Of a stretch of 64,000 bases of DNA, positions 35,105 to 42,912 are shown piece after piece; the first letter of the stretch is position 1, and each line of letters begins with the position of its first letter. Position numbers and translations under genes: made by a program. The notes under the pieces were generated by a model, which saw only the letters and a program-made list of their open reading frames with translations, was not told the origin of the DNA and ran no database searches. The stretch is from Bacteroidaceae bacterium (lineage in GTDB: Bacteria; Bacteroidota; Bacteroidia; Bacteroidales; Bacteroidaceae), in contig JAFYNL010000003.1 of NCBI GenBank assembly GCA_017548075.1, positions 1 to 64,000 of the forward strand. Direction: 5' to 3'.

Positions 35105-36313
35105 ATGACAAACGACAACGAAAATTGGAGAGACAAATTCTCCGAGAAAGAGAGCGGAAGTCGCCGAGAGGGCTATCGTCCGCAGGGTAACAATGAAGGA
35201 TACAACGGCTACGGACGTCCTATGCGTCCTCGCTATAATCGTCCCGCTTACAGTAGCAATCCAAATGGAGATGGCTACCAGCCTCGCGAAGGTTATCAGC
35301 CCAGAGAAGGCGGCTATCAGCCTCGTCCTCGCTACAATCGTGAAGGAGGTTATCAACCTCGCGAAGGCGGATATCGTCCCCGTTACAATCGCGAAGGCGG
35401 CTATCAGCAAAGAGAAGGCGGTTACCAACAGAGAGAGGGAGGCTATCGTCCTCGCTACAATCGTAATGGCGAAGGAGGTTATCAACCTCGTCAAGGTGGT
35501 TACAATCGTCGTCCTCGTACTCAAGGCTACAATCCTCATGCAAAGTATAGCATGAAGAAGCAGATTGAGTATAAGGAAGCAAACATCGATCCAGATGCAC
35601 CAATCCGTTTGAACAAATACCTTGCAAATGCTGGCGTTTGCTCTCGTCGCGAGGCTGACGACTTCATTACTGCTGGTGTGGTAAAGGTTAACGGAGAGGT
35701 TGTAACAGAACTCGGCACAAAGGTAAAGCGCTCGGACGAGGTTCACTTCCACGATCAACTCGTCAACATCGAGAAGAAAGTCTACATCCTTCTCAACAAG
35801 CCAAAAGATTATGTAACCACAAGCGACGACCCACAGAATCGCAAGACCGTAATGGACCTTGTGAAGGGAGCTTGCCGCGAACGCATCTATCCTGTTGGTC
35901 GCCTCGACAGAAACACAACTGGTGTGCTTCTTCTCACTAACGATGGTGAGTTGGCAACCAAGTTAACGCATCCTCAGTTCCTCAAGAAGAAGATCTATCA
36001 CGTCTTCCTCGATAAGAATGTTAGCCCTTCGGATATGCATCAGATTGCTACTGGAATCGAGCTTGAAGATGGCGAAATTCATGCAGACGCCATTGATTAT
36101 GCAAGCGAGACTGACCGCAAGCAGGTCGGCATCGAGATTCATAGTGGCCGCAACCGCATTGTTCGTCGCATCTTCGAGCATCTCGGCTACAAGGTCATCA
36201 AACTCGATCGCGTTTACTTCGCTGGCCTGACCAAGAAGAATGTCCGTCGTGGCGATTGGCGCTTCCTGACTGAAAAGGAAGTGGATATGCTTCACATGGG
36301 AGCGTTTGAATAG
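35105..36313 (+). CDS. RluB-like pseudouridine synthase with Arg/Gly/Tyr-rich N-terminus
   Basis: A 402-residue protein. Residues about 20-145 are a low-complexity region built from repeats such as REGGYQPR, REGGYRPRYN and REGGYQQ, rich in Arg, Gly, Tyr and Gln. An S4 RNA-binding domain follows (about 166-215, RLNKYLANAGVCSRREADDFI in part). The RluB/RsuA catalytic domain has catalytic Asp268 in PVGRLDRNTTGVLL. It would modify uridine to pseudouridine in 23S rRNA. Bacteroidetes homologs are known to carry such basic N-terminal extensions, but the length here is considerable. The repeats probably bind RNA. Confidence 0.9.
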   Translation: MTNDNENWRDKFSEKESGSRREGYRPQGNNEGYNGYGRPMRPRYNRPAYSSNPNGDGYQPREGYQPREGGYQPRPRYNREGGYQPREGGYRPRYNREGGYQQREGGYQQREGGYRPRYNRNGEGGYQPRQGGYNRRPRTQGYNPHAKYSMKKQIEYKEANIDPDAPIRLNKYLANAGVCSRREADDFITAGVVKVNGEVVTELGTKVKRSDEVHFHDQLVNIEKKVYILLNKPKDYVTTSDDPQNRKTVMDLVKGACRERIYPVGRLDRNTTGVLLLTNDGELATKLTHPQFLKKKIYHVFLDKNVSPSDMHQIATGIELEDGEIHADAIDYASETDRKQVGIEIHSGRNRIVRRIFEHLGYKVIKLDRVYFAGLTKKNVRRGDWRFLTEKEVDMLHMGAFE

Positions 36314-36336
36314 TTCATAGTTAAGAGTTCAAAGTT

Positions 36337-37776
36337 ATGAAAAGAACAAAGGTTATTGATGCACTCAAGTGCACAGCATACGGAAGTGATATTAATGTAA
36401 AGGGTTGGGTTCGCTCAAAGCGTGGCAGTAAAGGTATCTTCTTTATTGCCTTGAACGACGGCAGCACAATTAAGAACATCCAGATTGTGGGCGATGATGC
36501 AAACTTCGATGAGGAAACGCTGAAACGCATCACTACTGGTGCTTGCCTTAGTGTCGTTGGAAAGCTCGTTGAAAGTCCCGCAGCAGGTCAGGCAAGCGAG
36601 ATTCAAGCTACAAGCATCGAGATTCTTGGTGACTGCGATAACACCTATCCTTTGCAAAAGAAAGGAGCAAGTTGGGAATATCTCCGCACAGTAGCTCATC
36701 TTCGTCCTCGCACGAACACCTTCGGAGCCATTCTTCGCATCCGTCATAATATGGCGATGGCCATTCACACCTACTTTCACGAGCACGGTTACTTCTATTT
36801 CCATACGCCTCTCATTACTGCAAGCGATTGCGAGGGAGCAGGCAATATGTTCCAAGTAACCACGAAGAACCTCTACGACCTCAAGAAGGACGAGCAAGGG
36901 AAGATTATCTACGACGACGATTTCTTCGGCGAGCAGACCAGCTTGACTGTAAGCGGACAGCTCGAAGGGGAACTTGGTGCAACCGCTCTGGGTGCAATCT
37001 ATACCTTTGGTCCAACGTTCCGCGCTGAGAACTCTAACACGCCTCGCCATTTGGCAGAGTTCTGGATGATTGAGCCTGAGGTTGCTTTCCTCGACCAAGA
37101 GGAGCTGATGGACCTCGAAGAAGACTTCATCAAGTATTGTGTTAAGTGGGCTCTCGACAACTGCAAGGACGACCTTGAGTTCCTTAATAAGATGATTGAT
37201 AAGACGCTTATCGAACGTCTCGAAGGCGTACTTAAGGAGACCTTCGTTCGCTTGCCTTATACCGAGGGCATCAACATTCTGCAGGAAGCCATTAAGAACG
37301 GCAAGAAGTTCGAGTTCCCATGCAATTGGGGCGATGACCTCGCAAGCGAGCACGAACGCTATCTCGTTGAGGAACACTTCAAAAAGCCCGTCATCATGAC
37401 CGACTATCCGCGTTCCTTCAAGAGCTTCTATATGAAGCAGAACCAAGAGACAGCCGATGGCGGTTCTGTAGGTTACAAGGGCGCCGTTGCTCCTGGTCCC
37501 ACGATGCAGGGCACCGATGTTCTCTTCCCGTCAATTGGCGAGATTATTGGTGGATCGGTTCGTGAAGAGAGCTACGACAAGCTGATGGCTGAGGTGAAGC
37601 GTCGTGATATGGATATGACGCACCTTTGGTGGTACCTCGATACCCGCAAGTACGGCAGTTGCCCACATGCAGGATTTGGTCTCGGTTTCGAGCGTCTCAT
37701 CCTGTTCGTTACAGGCATGCAGAACATTCGCGACGTCATTCCGTTCCCAAGAACTCCTCGCAACGCAGAGTTCTAA
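36337..37776 (+). CDS. asnS: Asparagine--tRNA ligase
   Basis: A 479-residue class IIb synthetase charging tRNA-Asn. The N-terminal OB-fold anticodon-binding domain is at about 15-110 ([19 protein letters not shown] in part). Class II motif 2 is in [21 protein letters not shown] (in part) and motif 3 is [15 protein letters not shown]. The C-terminus [17 protein letters not shown] is diagnostic for AsnRS rather than AspRS. A 23-bp spacer of AT-rich words separates it from the preceding gene. Confidence 0.96.
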   Translation: MKRTKVIDALKCTAYGSDINVKGWVRSKRGSKGIFFIALNDGSTIKNIQIVGDDANFDEETLKRITTGACLSVVGKLVESPAAGQASEIQATSIEILGDCDNTYPLQKKGASWEYLRTVAHLRPRTNTFGAILRIRHNMAMAIHTYFHEHGYFYFHTPLITASDCEGAGNMFQVTTKNLYDLKKDEQGKIIYDDDFFGEQTSLTVSGQLEGELGATALGAIYTFGPTFRAENSNTPRHLAEFWMIEPEVAFLDQEELMDLEEDFIKYCVKWALDNCKDDLEFLNKMIDKTLIERLEGVLKETFVRLPYTEGINILQEAIKNGKKFEFPCNWGDDLASEHERYLVEEHFKKPVIMTDYPRSFKSFYMKQNQETADGGSVGYKGAVAPGPTMQGTDVLFPSIGEIIGGSVREESYDKLMAEVKRRDMDMTHLWWYLDTRKYGSCPHAGFGLGFERLILFVTGMQNIRDVIPFPRTPRNAEF

Positions 37777-37799
37777 ATTTAATGCGGAAATATTAGAGT

Positions 37800-38558
37800 T
37801 TATTTTTTCAGCCAGGCAAGACGTTCTCTTTCTGGCATTAGCTCTATGGCATAACGAAGCATAGTGCGAGGCATCTCGTCGACATGCTGATTGAGGAAGT
37901 CACGAAGCAAATCCATGCTGATACGCTTGCCCATTTCTCGAAGCATCCAGCCTACAGCCTTATGCATCAAGTCGTGTTTGTGCTGAAGATGCTTCTCTGC
38001 ATAACGAAGACACCAAGAAGGATCACCTTGTTGAGAAGTTTTCCAAGTGCAAACCATGCTCATTCTCTGCTTCCAAAGGCAAGGGCTTGAAGCAAGTTCG
38101 TCGAGCACTTTCATCTTATAATCTCTATCGCCCAGATTGCTAGGCAAGAGCAACCAATGCCCTATGATTTTGTGCACAGATAAATCAACAAGGTCCCAAT
38201 TATTGGCTTGCTCAGCAAACTGGAGGTAGAGATTTACTATTTCATCTCGTTTACTGATGGCTTCAGGATTGTGCTCAAGGCGCTTTGTGGAAAGCTTTTC
38301 AAAGCGAGCAACTAGAATGAGAAAGCCACAAAGCCTGACTTCATGCCAGCGAGAAAGGAGAAGTTCAGGCACTTCGCTTAGAGGAAAGTCTTGAGCCACA
38401 GCCCGAACCACTTCTCTTGTCTGCGGCACTTTAAGTCCAAGGAACTCGTCTCCCTCGCCATATTCTCCTGGCCCAGTCTTAAAGAAACGCATCAAGTTGA
38501 GTCGCTGCTCTTCATTCTGCTGCGACTCCATGAATGCAATGACTTCCTTAGCTGTCAT
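37800..38558 (-). CDS. DNA alkylation repair protein (AlkD-like)
   Basis: A 252-residue all-helical HEAT-repeat protein of the AlkD family, DNA glycosylases that remove N3- and N7-alkylpurines. Conserved features include FLGLKVPQTREVVR, the SRWHEVRLCGFLILV region and NNWDLVDLSVHKIIGHWLL (each read as short blocks), where Trp, Asp and Arg line the DNA lesion pocket. It is the last gene after an ECF sigma factor and superoxide dismutase, 18 bp apart, suggesting induction with an oxidative or alkylation stress response. Confidence 0.88.
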   Translation of the reverse strand: MTAKEVIAFMESQQNEEQRLNLMRFFKTGPGEYGEGDEFLGLKVPQTREVVRAVAQDFPLSEVPELLLSRWHEVRLCGFLILVARFEKLSTKRLEHNPEAISKRDEIVNLYLQFAEQANNWDLVDLSVHKIIGHWLLLPSNLGDRDYKMKVLDELASSPCLWKQRMSMVCTWKTSQQGDPSWCLRYAEKHLQHKHDLMHKAVGWMLREMGKRISMDLLRDFLNQHVDEMPRTMLRYAIELMPERERLAWLKK

Positions 38559-38576
38559 CTATGTTAGAGAGGATGT

Positions 38577-39164
38577 CTACGAGGTAAAGCGTTGCTCTAT
38601 GACTGACCAGTCAACAATCTGCCAAAGGGCTGCTAGATGGTCAGGACGACGATTCTGGTAGTCGAGGTAATAAGCATGCTCCCAGACATCGAAGGTAAGG
38701 AGAGGATTGAAACCTTTCTGAATGGGATTGGCAGCATTAGGCTCTTGAGTGATAAGGAGATTGCCCTCTTCATCGGCCGAAAGCCAAACCCAACCAGAGC
38801 CAAAGAGTGTGGCTCCCTTCTTCTGAAACTCGTCCTTGAAAGCATCAAACGAGCCAAACTGCTTGTCGATGGCTTCTGCAAGCTTTCCTATTGGCTTGTT
38901 GTCGGCCTTCGGAGCTGCAAACTGAGCGAAGTAAAGATTGTGGTTCAGGATCTGTCCTGCATTGTTGAGAATACCTCCATCGGCTTGTTTAACAATGGTT
39001 TCAAGAGGCACATCTTCCCACTTTGTTCCAGGCAGGAGATTGTTGAGGTTGTTCACATAGCCAGCAAGATGCTTTCCATGATGGAAACCAATAGTCTCGC
39101 GGCTGATAACTGGCTCGAGAGCCTCCGATGCATAAGGCAAAGGCATCAATTCAAAAGGTTTCAT
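38577..39164 (-). CDS. sodB: Superoxide dismutase (Fe/Mn family)
   Basis: A 195-residue cytoplasmic enzyme converting superoxide to oxygen and peroxide. Metal ligands are His27 (in TIGFHHGKHLAGY), the His in NHNLYFAQ, and Asp and His in FDVWEHAYYLDYQNRRPDH. The length is typical. The family cannot be split into Fe or Mn type by eye; sodB is used here for the Bacteroidetes-type enzyme. It is 27 bp downstream of the ECF sigma gene. Confidence 0.92.
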   Translation of the reverse strand: MKPFELMPLPYASEALEPVISRETIGFHHGKHLAGYVNNLNNLLPGTKWEDVPLETIVKQADGGILNNAGQILNHNLYFAQFAAPKADNKPIGKLAEAIDKQFGSFDAFKDEFQKKGATLFGSGWVWLSADEEGNLLITQEPNAANPIQKGFNPLLTFDVWEHAYYLDYQNRRPDHLAALWQIVDWSVIEQRFTS

Positions 39165-39191
39165 AGTGGGTGGATTCTTAATTTTGAGGGT

Positions 39192-39782
39192 TTATCCAAC
39201 AAGGCTGATACGCTTCTCCTGTATGAGTTTGCGCAGGTTGATGAGTGCATAACGCATACGACCAAGAGAGGTGTTGATGCTGACTCCAGTCATCTCTGCA
39301 ATCTCTTTGAAAGAGAGGTCATCATAGAAACGCATCATAATAACTTCTTTCTGAGGCGCAGGAAGGTAGTCGAGCAACTGACGAATAGAGGCTCGAGTCT
39401 GGCTGTCAATCATCTCATCTTCGCGAGTCGCTTCGCTAAGGCTCAGGCTATTGAGAGCTTTGGGCTTCACTTGGTCTTCGCGAACAGTCATCGTGCTCTC
39501 TGTCTTACGGCTCTTATCGAGAATAAGGTTATGAGCAATACGAGTGAGCCAAGCACTAAACTTGCCAGTTGTCTGGTACTTGTGACTTCTGATAGCTATA
39601 ATGGCACGCTGGAATGTGTCCTGGAAGAAATCGTTGGCTACATCTTCATCTTTCACTAGGAAAAGAATGTAGGAATAGATGTACGCTTGATGGCGTTCAA
39701 GCAAAACATCAAATGCACCGTCGTTGCCTTCTTCATACAATACAACCAACTCATGGTCGGTCATTGCAGATAATTGATTCAT
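39192..39782 (-). CDS. ECF-type RNA polymerase sigma factor
   Basis: A 196-residue group 4 sigma factor with region 2 at about 25-95 (YSYILFLVKDEDVANDFFQDTF) and region 4 at about 125-185 (LPAPQKEVIMMRFYDDLSFKEIAEMTGVSI). Both parts are only quoted in fragments. No anti-sigma gene lies beside it; sodB and an AlkD-like gene follow directly in the same orientation. It may control its own stress regulon. A -7 box TATCTTTG on the minus strand at 39825-39832 shows that the housekeeping sigma can start the operon. Confidence 0.92.
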   Translation of the reverse strand: MNQLSAMTDHELVVLYEEGNDGAFDVLLERHQAYIYSYILFLVKDEDVANDFFQDTFQRAIIAIRSHKYQTTGKFSAWLTRIAHNLILDKSRKTESTMTVREDQVKPKALNSLSLSEATREDEMIDSQTRASIRQLLDYLPAPQKEVIMMRFYDDLSFKEIAEMTGVSINTSLGRMRYALINLRKLIQEKRISLVG

Positions 39783-40000
39783 TACGTCTCAAAAAATGGT
39801 TTTGGAGTAATGTTTGTCGATAGGCAAAGATAGTTTTAGTTAAAAAAATGATGTTTTGACGATGCAAAGTAATGGCTTTTTCTTCATATCTGCAAACTTT
39901 TTTGTCATTTTTTTACGTTTTGTGCAACGAAAAAGTACGATAAGTAGGGCATTTTGCACAAAAACATGTAACTTTGTGCAGTTTTTATTAACAAATAATA

Positions 40001-40786
40001 ATGAATACAAGAGAAGAGAAGTTGCAGGCATTCGGACGCTTATTGGATGTGATGGACAACCTGAGAGAGAAGTGTCCTTGGGACCATAAACAGACCAACG
40101 AAAGCTTGCGACCCAATACAATCGAAGAGACATTTGAGCTTTGTGATGCACTCCTGAAAGATGATGTGCCCAATATAGAAAAGGAACTTGGAGACGTTCT
40201 GCTTCATATTGTTTTCTATGCTAAGATTGCAAGCGAGAAGGGACAATTCGACATAGCCGACGTTTGCAACAAACTTTGCGACAAACTCATCTTCCGTCAT
40301 CCTCATGTTTATGGAGATGCAGTTGCAAAGACTGCTGGAGATGTGGTGATGGCTTGGGAGCAAATCAAGCAGAAAGAAAAGGACGGCAATAAGACTGTGC
40401 TTGGGGGTGTTCCCAATTCGTTGCCTTCACTCATTAAGGCTTATCGCATTCAAGACAAAGCTAGGGCTGTTGGCTTCGACTGGGAGAAGAAGGAAGATGT
40501 CTGGGATAAAGTCAAGGAAGAACTTGGTGAATTGCAGGCTGAACTTGCAAAAGATGACAATCAGGACAAGCAAACTGCCGAATATGGAGACTTTCTATTC
40601 AGCCTCATTAATGCTGCAAGACTTTACCATATTAACCCCGACAATGCCCTTGAACACACGAACCAGAAGTTCATTCGTCGGTTCAACTATGTAGAGAAGA
40701 AGGCAAAGGAGCAAGGATTGGAGCTTAAGGAAATGACGCTAGCTCAGATGGATGCTCTTTGGAACGAAGCGAAGCAATCGGAATAA
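40001..40786 (+). CDS. mazG: Nucleoside triphosphate pyrophosphohydrolase MazG
   Basis: A 261-residue house-cleaning NTP pyrophosphatase with two tandem MazG domains. The metal-binding EExxE motif occurs in IEETFELCDAL and the EELGDVLLHIVFYAK helix, with the second domain at about 155-250 (KEELGELQAELA). The length matches E. coli MazG. A -7 box TAACTTTG is at 39969-39976. It converges on the sigma/anti-sigma operon and shares a terminator region with it. Confidence 0.95.
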   Translation: MNTREEKLQAFGRLLDVMDNLREKCPWDHKQTNESLRPNTIEETFELCDALLKDDVPNIEKELGDVLLHIVFYAKIASEKGQFDIADVCNKLCDKLIFRHPHVYGDAVAKTAGDVVMAWEQIKQKEKDGNKTVLGGVPNSLPSLIKAYRIQDKARAVGFDWEKKEDVWDKVKEELGELQAELAKDDNQDKQTAEYGDFLFSLINAARLYHINPDNALEHTNQKFIRRFNYVEKKAKEQGLELKEMTLAQMDALWNEAKQSE

Positions 40787-40829
40787 AAAAAGAAGAGCAG
40801 AACATGCATCCCTGCAAACCTGCTCTTCG
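40785..40829 (-). terminator. Terminator of the sigma/anti-sigma operon
   Basis: GAAGAGCAG at 40792-40800 and CTGCTCTTC at 40820-40828 form a 9-bp stem. The T run (seven residues) is on the minus strand at 40786-40792 and overlaps the mazG stop region. Confidence 0.8.
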
Positions 40830-40858
40830 CCGAAACTTCTTTTTACCTTAAAGCCTAA

Positions 40859-41329
40859 TTAATTCTGTTTCGGTCGAGGACCTCCTCTATGAGGCCTGTT
40901 TTCTCCGCCGAAGTCTTCCAGCATCTTTCTGTGGAACTGGTCTTCGGCACACATTGCTTTGTATACTTTCTGAGGCGGAACAACCTGGCAAAGTTTCTTA
41001 TAGTAAGTCACTTCGAGCTTTGCCATCTCTACGCCTAAGTCCTTAATTTTCTGGATGATGATGGAGTAGTCCTTGTCTGCACCAGCTTGAGGAGCGTTCT
41101 TCTTGAGCATGAAGATCTGGCGTTGCAAACCTCTTTGCTTGCCCTTCATCTCGAAATAAATAGGGTAGAAGGCCTGTGCTTCTGAAGAATTGAAGCCTGC
41201 TTCTGCAGTCACATAGCTCTCGAGCTTTGACTTAAACTCCTGAGGATTGAACTTACCTCTCTGCTGTTGTTGTGCCATCAGAGCAATACCGAACAGCAGG
41301 AAACTGAATGATAAAATAAACTTCTTCAT
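40859..41329 (-). CDS. Secreted Spy/CpxP-like small protein
   Basis: A 156-residue protein with a signal peptide (about 1-20, ending ALMAQ) and a helical body rich in charged residues: EAQAFYPIYFEMKGKQR and AKLEVTYYKKLCQVVPPQKVYK in part. It ends in an Arg/Gly/Pro-rich stretch. The pattern resembles periplasmic LTXXQ/Spy-type proteins or the CnrX-like sensors that work with sigma/anti-sigma pairs. It follows the anti-sigma-like gene by 3 bp, so it may sense envelope stress; this is inference from order. Confidence 0.65.
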   Translation of the reverse strand: MKKFILSFSFLLFGIALMAQQQQRGKFNPQEFKSKLESYVTAEAGFNSSEAQAFYPIYFEMKGKQRGLQRQIFMLKKNAPQAGADKDYSIIIQKIKDLGVEMAKLEVTYYKKLCQVVPPQKVYKAMCAEDQFHRKMLEDFGGENRPHRGGPRPKQN

Positions 41330-41332
41330 ATC

Positions 41333-41668
41333 TTATTCTGCTTCGGTTAAGTATGATGCAATACTCATATTGTCTATCATCGAGTAATCCAATGCATCTT
41401 CTATGTACTGAATATCCTCGGCTTCAGCAACTTGCACATTATGGCGGCTTTCGAGCATCCAGCCTCCAGCAGCCACACAACCCACCAGAACAGCCGCAGC
41501 AGCCCATCGCCAAACCAGATTGCGATGCTTTCTTCTGGGCACACGACTCATCACTCTGTCCGTCAGTCCCTCGAAGTAGCCTTCAGGAACCTTGAACGGA
41601 GTCTCTTGGCCAAAGCGCTCGAAAAGCTTTGCTTCCAACTCTTCTGTGTTATAGTTTGTTGTCTTCAT
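41333..41668 (-). CDS. Putative anti-sigma factor (membrane-bound)
   Basis: A 111-residue protein. The first half is cytoplasmic and acidic (EELEAKLFERFGQETPF). A single membrane helix lies near 52-69 (WAAAAVLVGCVAAGGWML), and a short periplasmic tail follows. The size, topology and location, 33 bp after an ECF sigma gene and just before a Spy-like gene, fit an anti-sigma factor. No zinc-binding ZAS motif is seen, so the identity depends on context. Confidence 0.65.
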   Translation of the reverse strand: MKTTNYNTEELEAKLFERFGQETPFKVPEGYFEGLTDRVMSRVPRRKHRNLVWRWAAAAVLVGCVAAGGWMLESRHNVQVAEAEDIQYIEDALDYSMIDNMSIASYLTEAE

Positions 41669-41701
41669 TCTACCTGTTTGATATATAATAATGTAAAAGG
41701 T

Positions 41702-42241
41702 TTAATCTAAATTCTCAAAAAATGCAGAAATTTTTTTTACGGCATGATGATAGGAAGCTTTCAAGGCTCCGATACTTGTGCCGAGAAGGTCGCTCATATC
41801 TTCGTATTTCATCTCGTTGAAGTACTTCAGATTGAAGACGAGCTTCTGTTTGTCGGGCAAAGTGCTGATGGCTTCCTGAAACTGCTTCTGCACCTCGTCT
41901 CCGTCGAAGTAGCTGTCGGAGGCCAGCATATCGGCAAAGTTCATGTCTCCCTGCTCGAGACTGAGGACTTGCTTCTTTTTAGACAGATGATTGAGCGACT
42001 CGTTGATGGCAATTCGGAAGAGCCAAGTTTGCAGGCGAGACTCTCCACGAAAACTGTCGATTGCACTCCAAGCCTTGATGAAAGTGTTCTGAAGGACATC
42101 GTCAGCATCGTCGTGAACGATTACCATTCTGCGGATCTGCCAATAGAGAGGCTCCTGATATTCGCGAACCAAACGCGTAAAAGCCGCTTCTTTGGTAGAA
42201 GGGTCAGTCAATTGCTTATAGAGTGCTTTCTCGTCTATCAT
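41702..42241 (-). CDS. ECF-type RNA polymerase sigma factor
   Basis: A 179-residue group 4 sigma factor: region 2 at about 25-90 (DDADDVLQNTFIKAWSAI) and region 4 at about 115-170 (LPDKQKLVFNLKYFNEMKYEDMS in part). It is the first gene of a three-gene operon with a membrane anti-sigma-like protein and a secreted Spy-like protein. An 8-bp inverted repeat (AGTAAACT / AGTTTACT, near 42285-42300) lies about 45 bp upstream and may be an operator or a weak terminator of the preceding gene. Confidence 0.93.
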   Translation of the reverse strand: MIDEKALYKQLTDPSTKEAAFTRLVREYQEPLYWQIRRMVIVHDDADDVLQNTFIKAWSAIDSFRGESRLQTWLFRIAINESLNHLSKKKQVLSLEQGDMNFADMLASDSYFDGDEVQKQFQEAISTLPDKQKLVFNLKYFNEMKYEDMSDLLGTSIGALKASYHHAVKKISAFFENLD

Positions 42242-42296
42242 GACACTAAGTTAGACAAGCACGACAAAATAAGGTTTAAAGGGGAGTAAACTGAGT

Positions 42297-42599
42297 TTAC
42301 TGTACTGAAACTTTGCGGACAACCTTGCCGACCTTAATCAGGTAGCAACCTTTCGGAAGGTTCAGGGCAAAACTCTTGTCGTTACTATCGATGCGGATGG
42401 TAGCGACCTTAGTTCCAGTCAAGTTGAAGATTTCCATCACTTCGCCTTGAGCACCAACAATGTGAACGTTGCCATCCTTAATGCTGAGTTGGATACCAGA
42501 AACACTAACCTCGATGCCGTCAGCCATAGGTTCTGCCAGCATGGAGATTGGAGCGAAAGCCATCGCCAAAGTGAGTGTTATGATAAAAATCTTCTTCAT
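42297..42599 (-). CDS. Tiny secreted protein consisting of a T9SS-like tail
   Basis: About 100 residues from the ATG at 42599. A longer frame from 42620 is rejected, since the -7 box TATCTTTG (minus, 42618-42625) overlaps it. After the signal peptide (about 1-22) nearly everything left looks like a Por/T9SS type A sorting domain: EIFNLTGTKVATI, then LPKGCYLIKVGKVVRK. No functional domain precedes it, so it may be a secreted tail-only protein or a degraded remnant of a longer gene. Its own promoter and clean reading frame favour a real gene. Function unknown. Confidence 0.68.
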   Translation of the reverse strand: MKKIFIITLTLAMAFAPISMLAEPMADGIEVSVSGIQLSIKDGNVHIVGAQGEVMEIFNLTGTKVATIRIDSNDKSFALNLPKGCYLIKVGKVVRKVSVQ

Positions 42600-42617
42600 T
42601 CTGTATAGAATTCGATG

Positions 42618-42648
42618 CAAAGATAGGTTTTTTCAGTTATTCCTGCAA
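42618..42648 (-). promoter_or_regulatory. Promoter of the tiny secreted protein
   Basis: Minus strand TATCTTTG (42618-42625), with TTG 20 bp upstream (42646-42648) as a partial -33 element. It fixes the start codon at 42599. Confidence 0.6.
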
Positions 42649-42761
42649 GCATTTCATGTAAAAAAGTGTTGTTTTTCACAAGAAAAGTTCAAAAACATGC
42701 TCAAGAACATACTTTCGCATACAATAAAGCGCGTTTCGACCTAAAACTTTGTCTTTTCTGA

Positions 42762-42870
42762 TGACCCTCAGTTAAAATCAAAACTTAACACGTTAACTTC
42801 GCCAACTTAACACGTTAAAATCGCAAACTTAACACGTTAACTTTGCCATCGTAACTGGGGTTGTTTGGGA
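42762..42870. repeat. 22-bp palindromic array 6
   Basis: Core AACACGTTAA at 42787, 42809 and 42831, then the boundary unit AACTGGGGTT at 42853, exact 22-bp register. An inverted boundary unit (ACCCTCAGTT) is at 42764-42773. It lies between the fasciclin gene end and the tail-only protein. Confidence 0.86.
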
Positions 42871-42912
42871 ACGAACCTGGAGGTCTGCTCTCCCAAAACA
42901 CTCAATCCCGCT

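Noticed and set aside
35193-35627. Overlapping open frames on both strands in the repeat-rich part of the RluB-type gene
   Set aside because: They are readings of the same tandem DNA repeat in other frames; only the frame leading into the S4 and catalytic domains is a gene.
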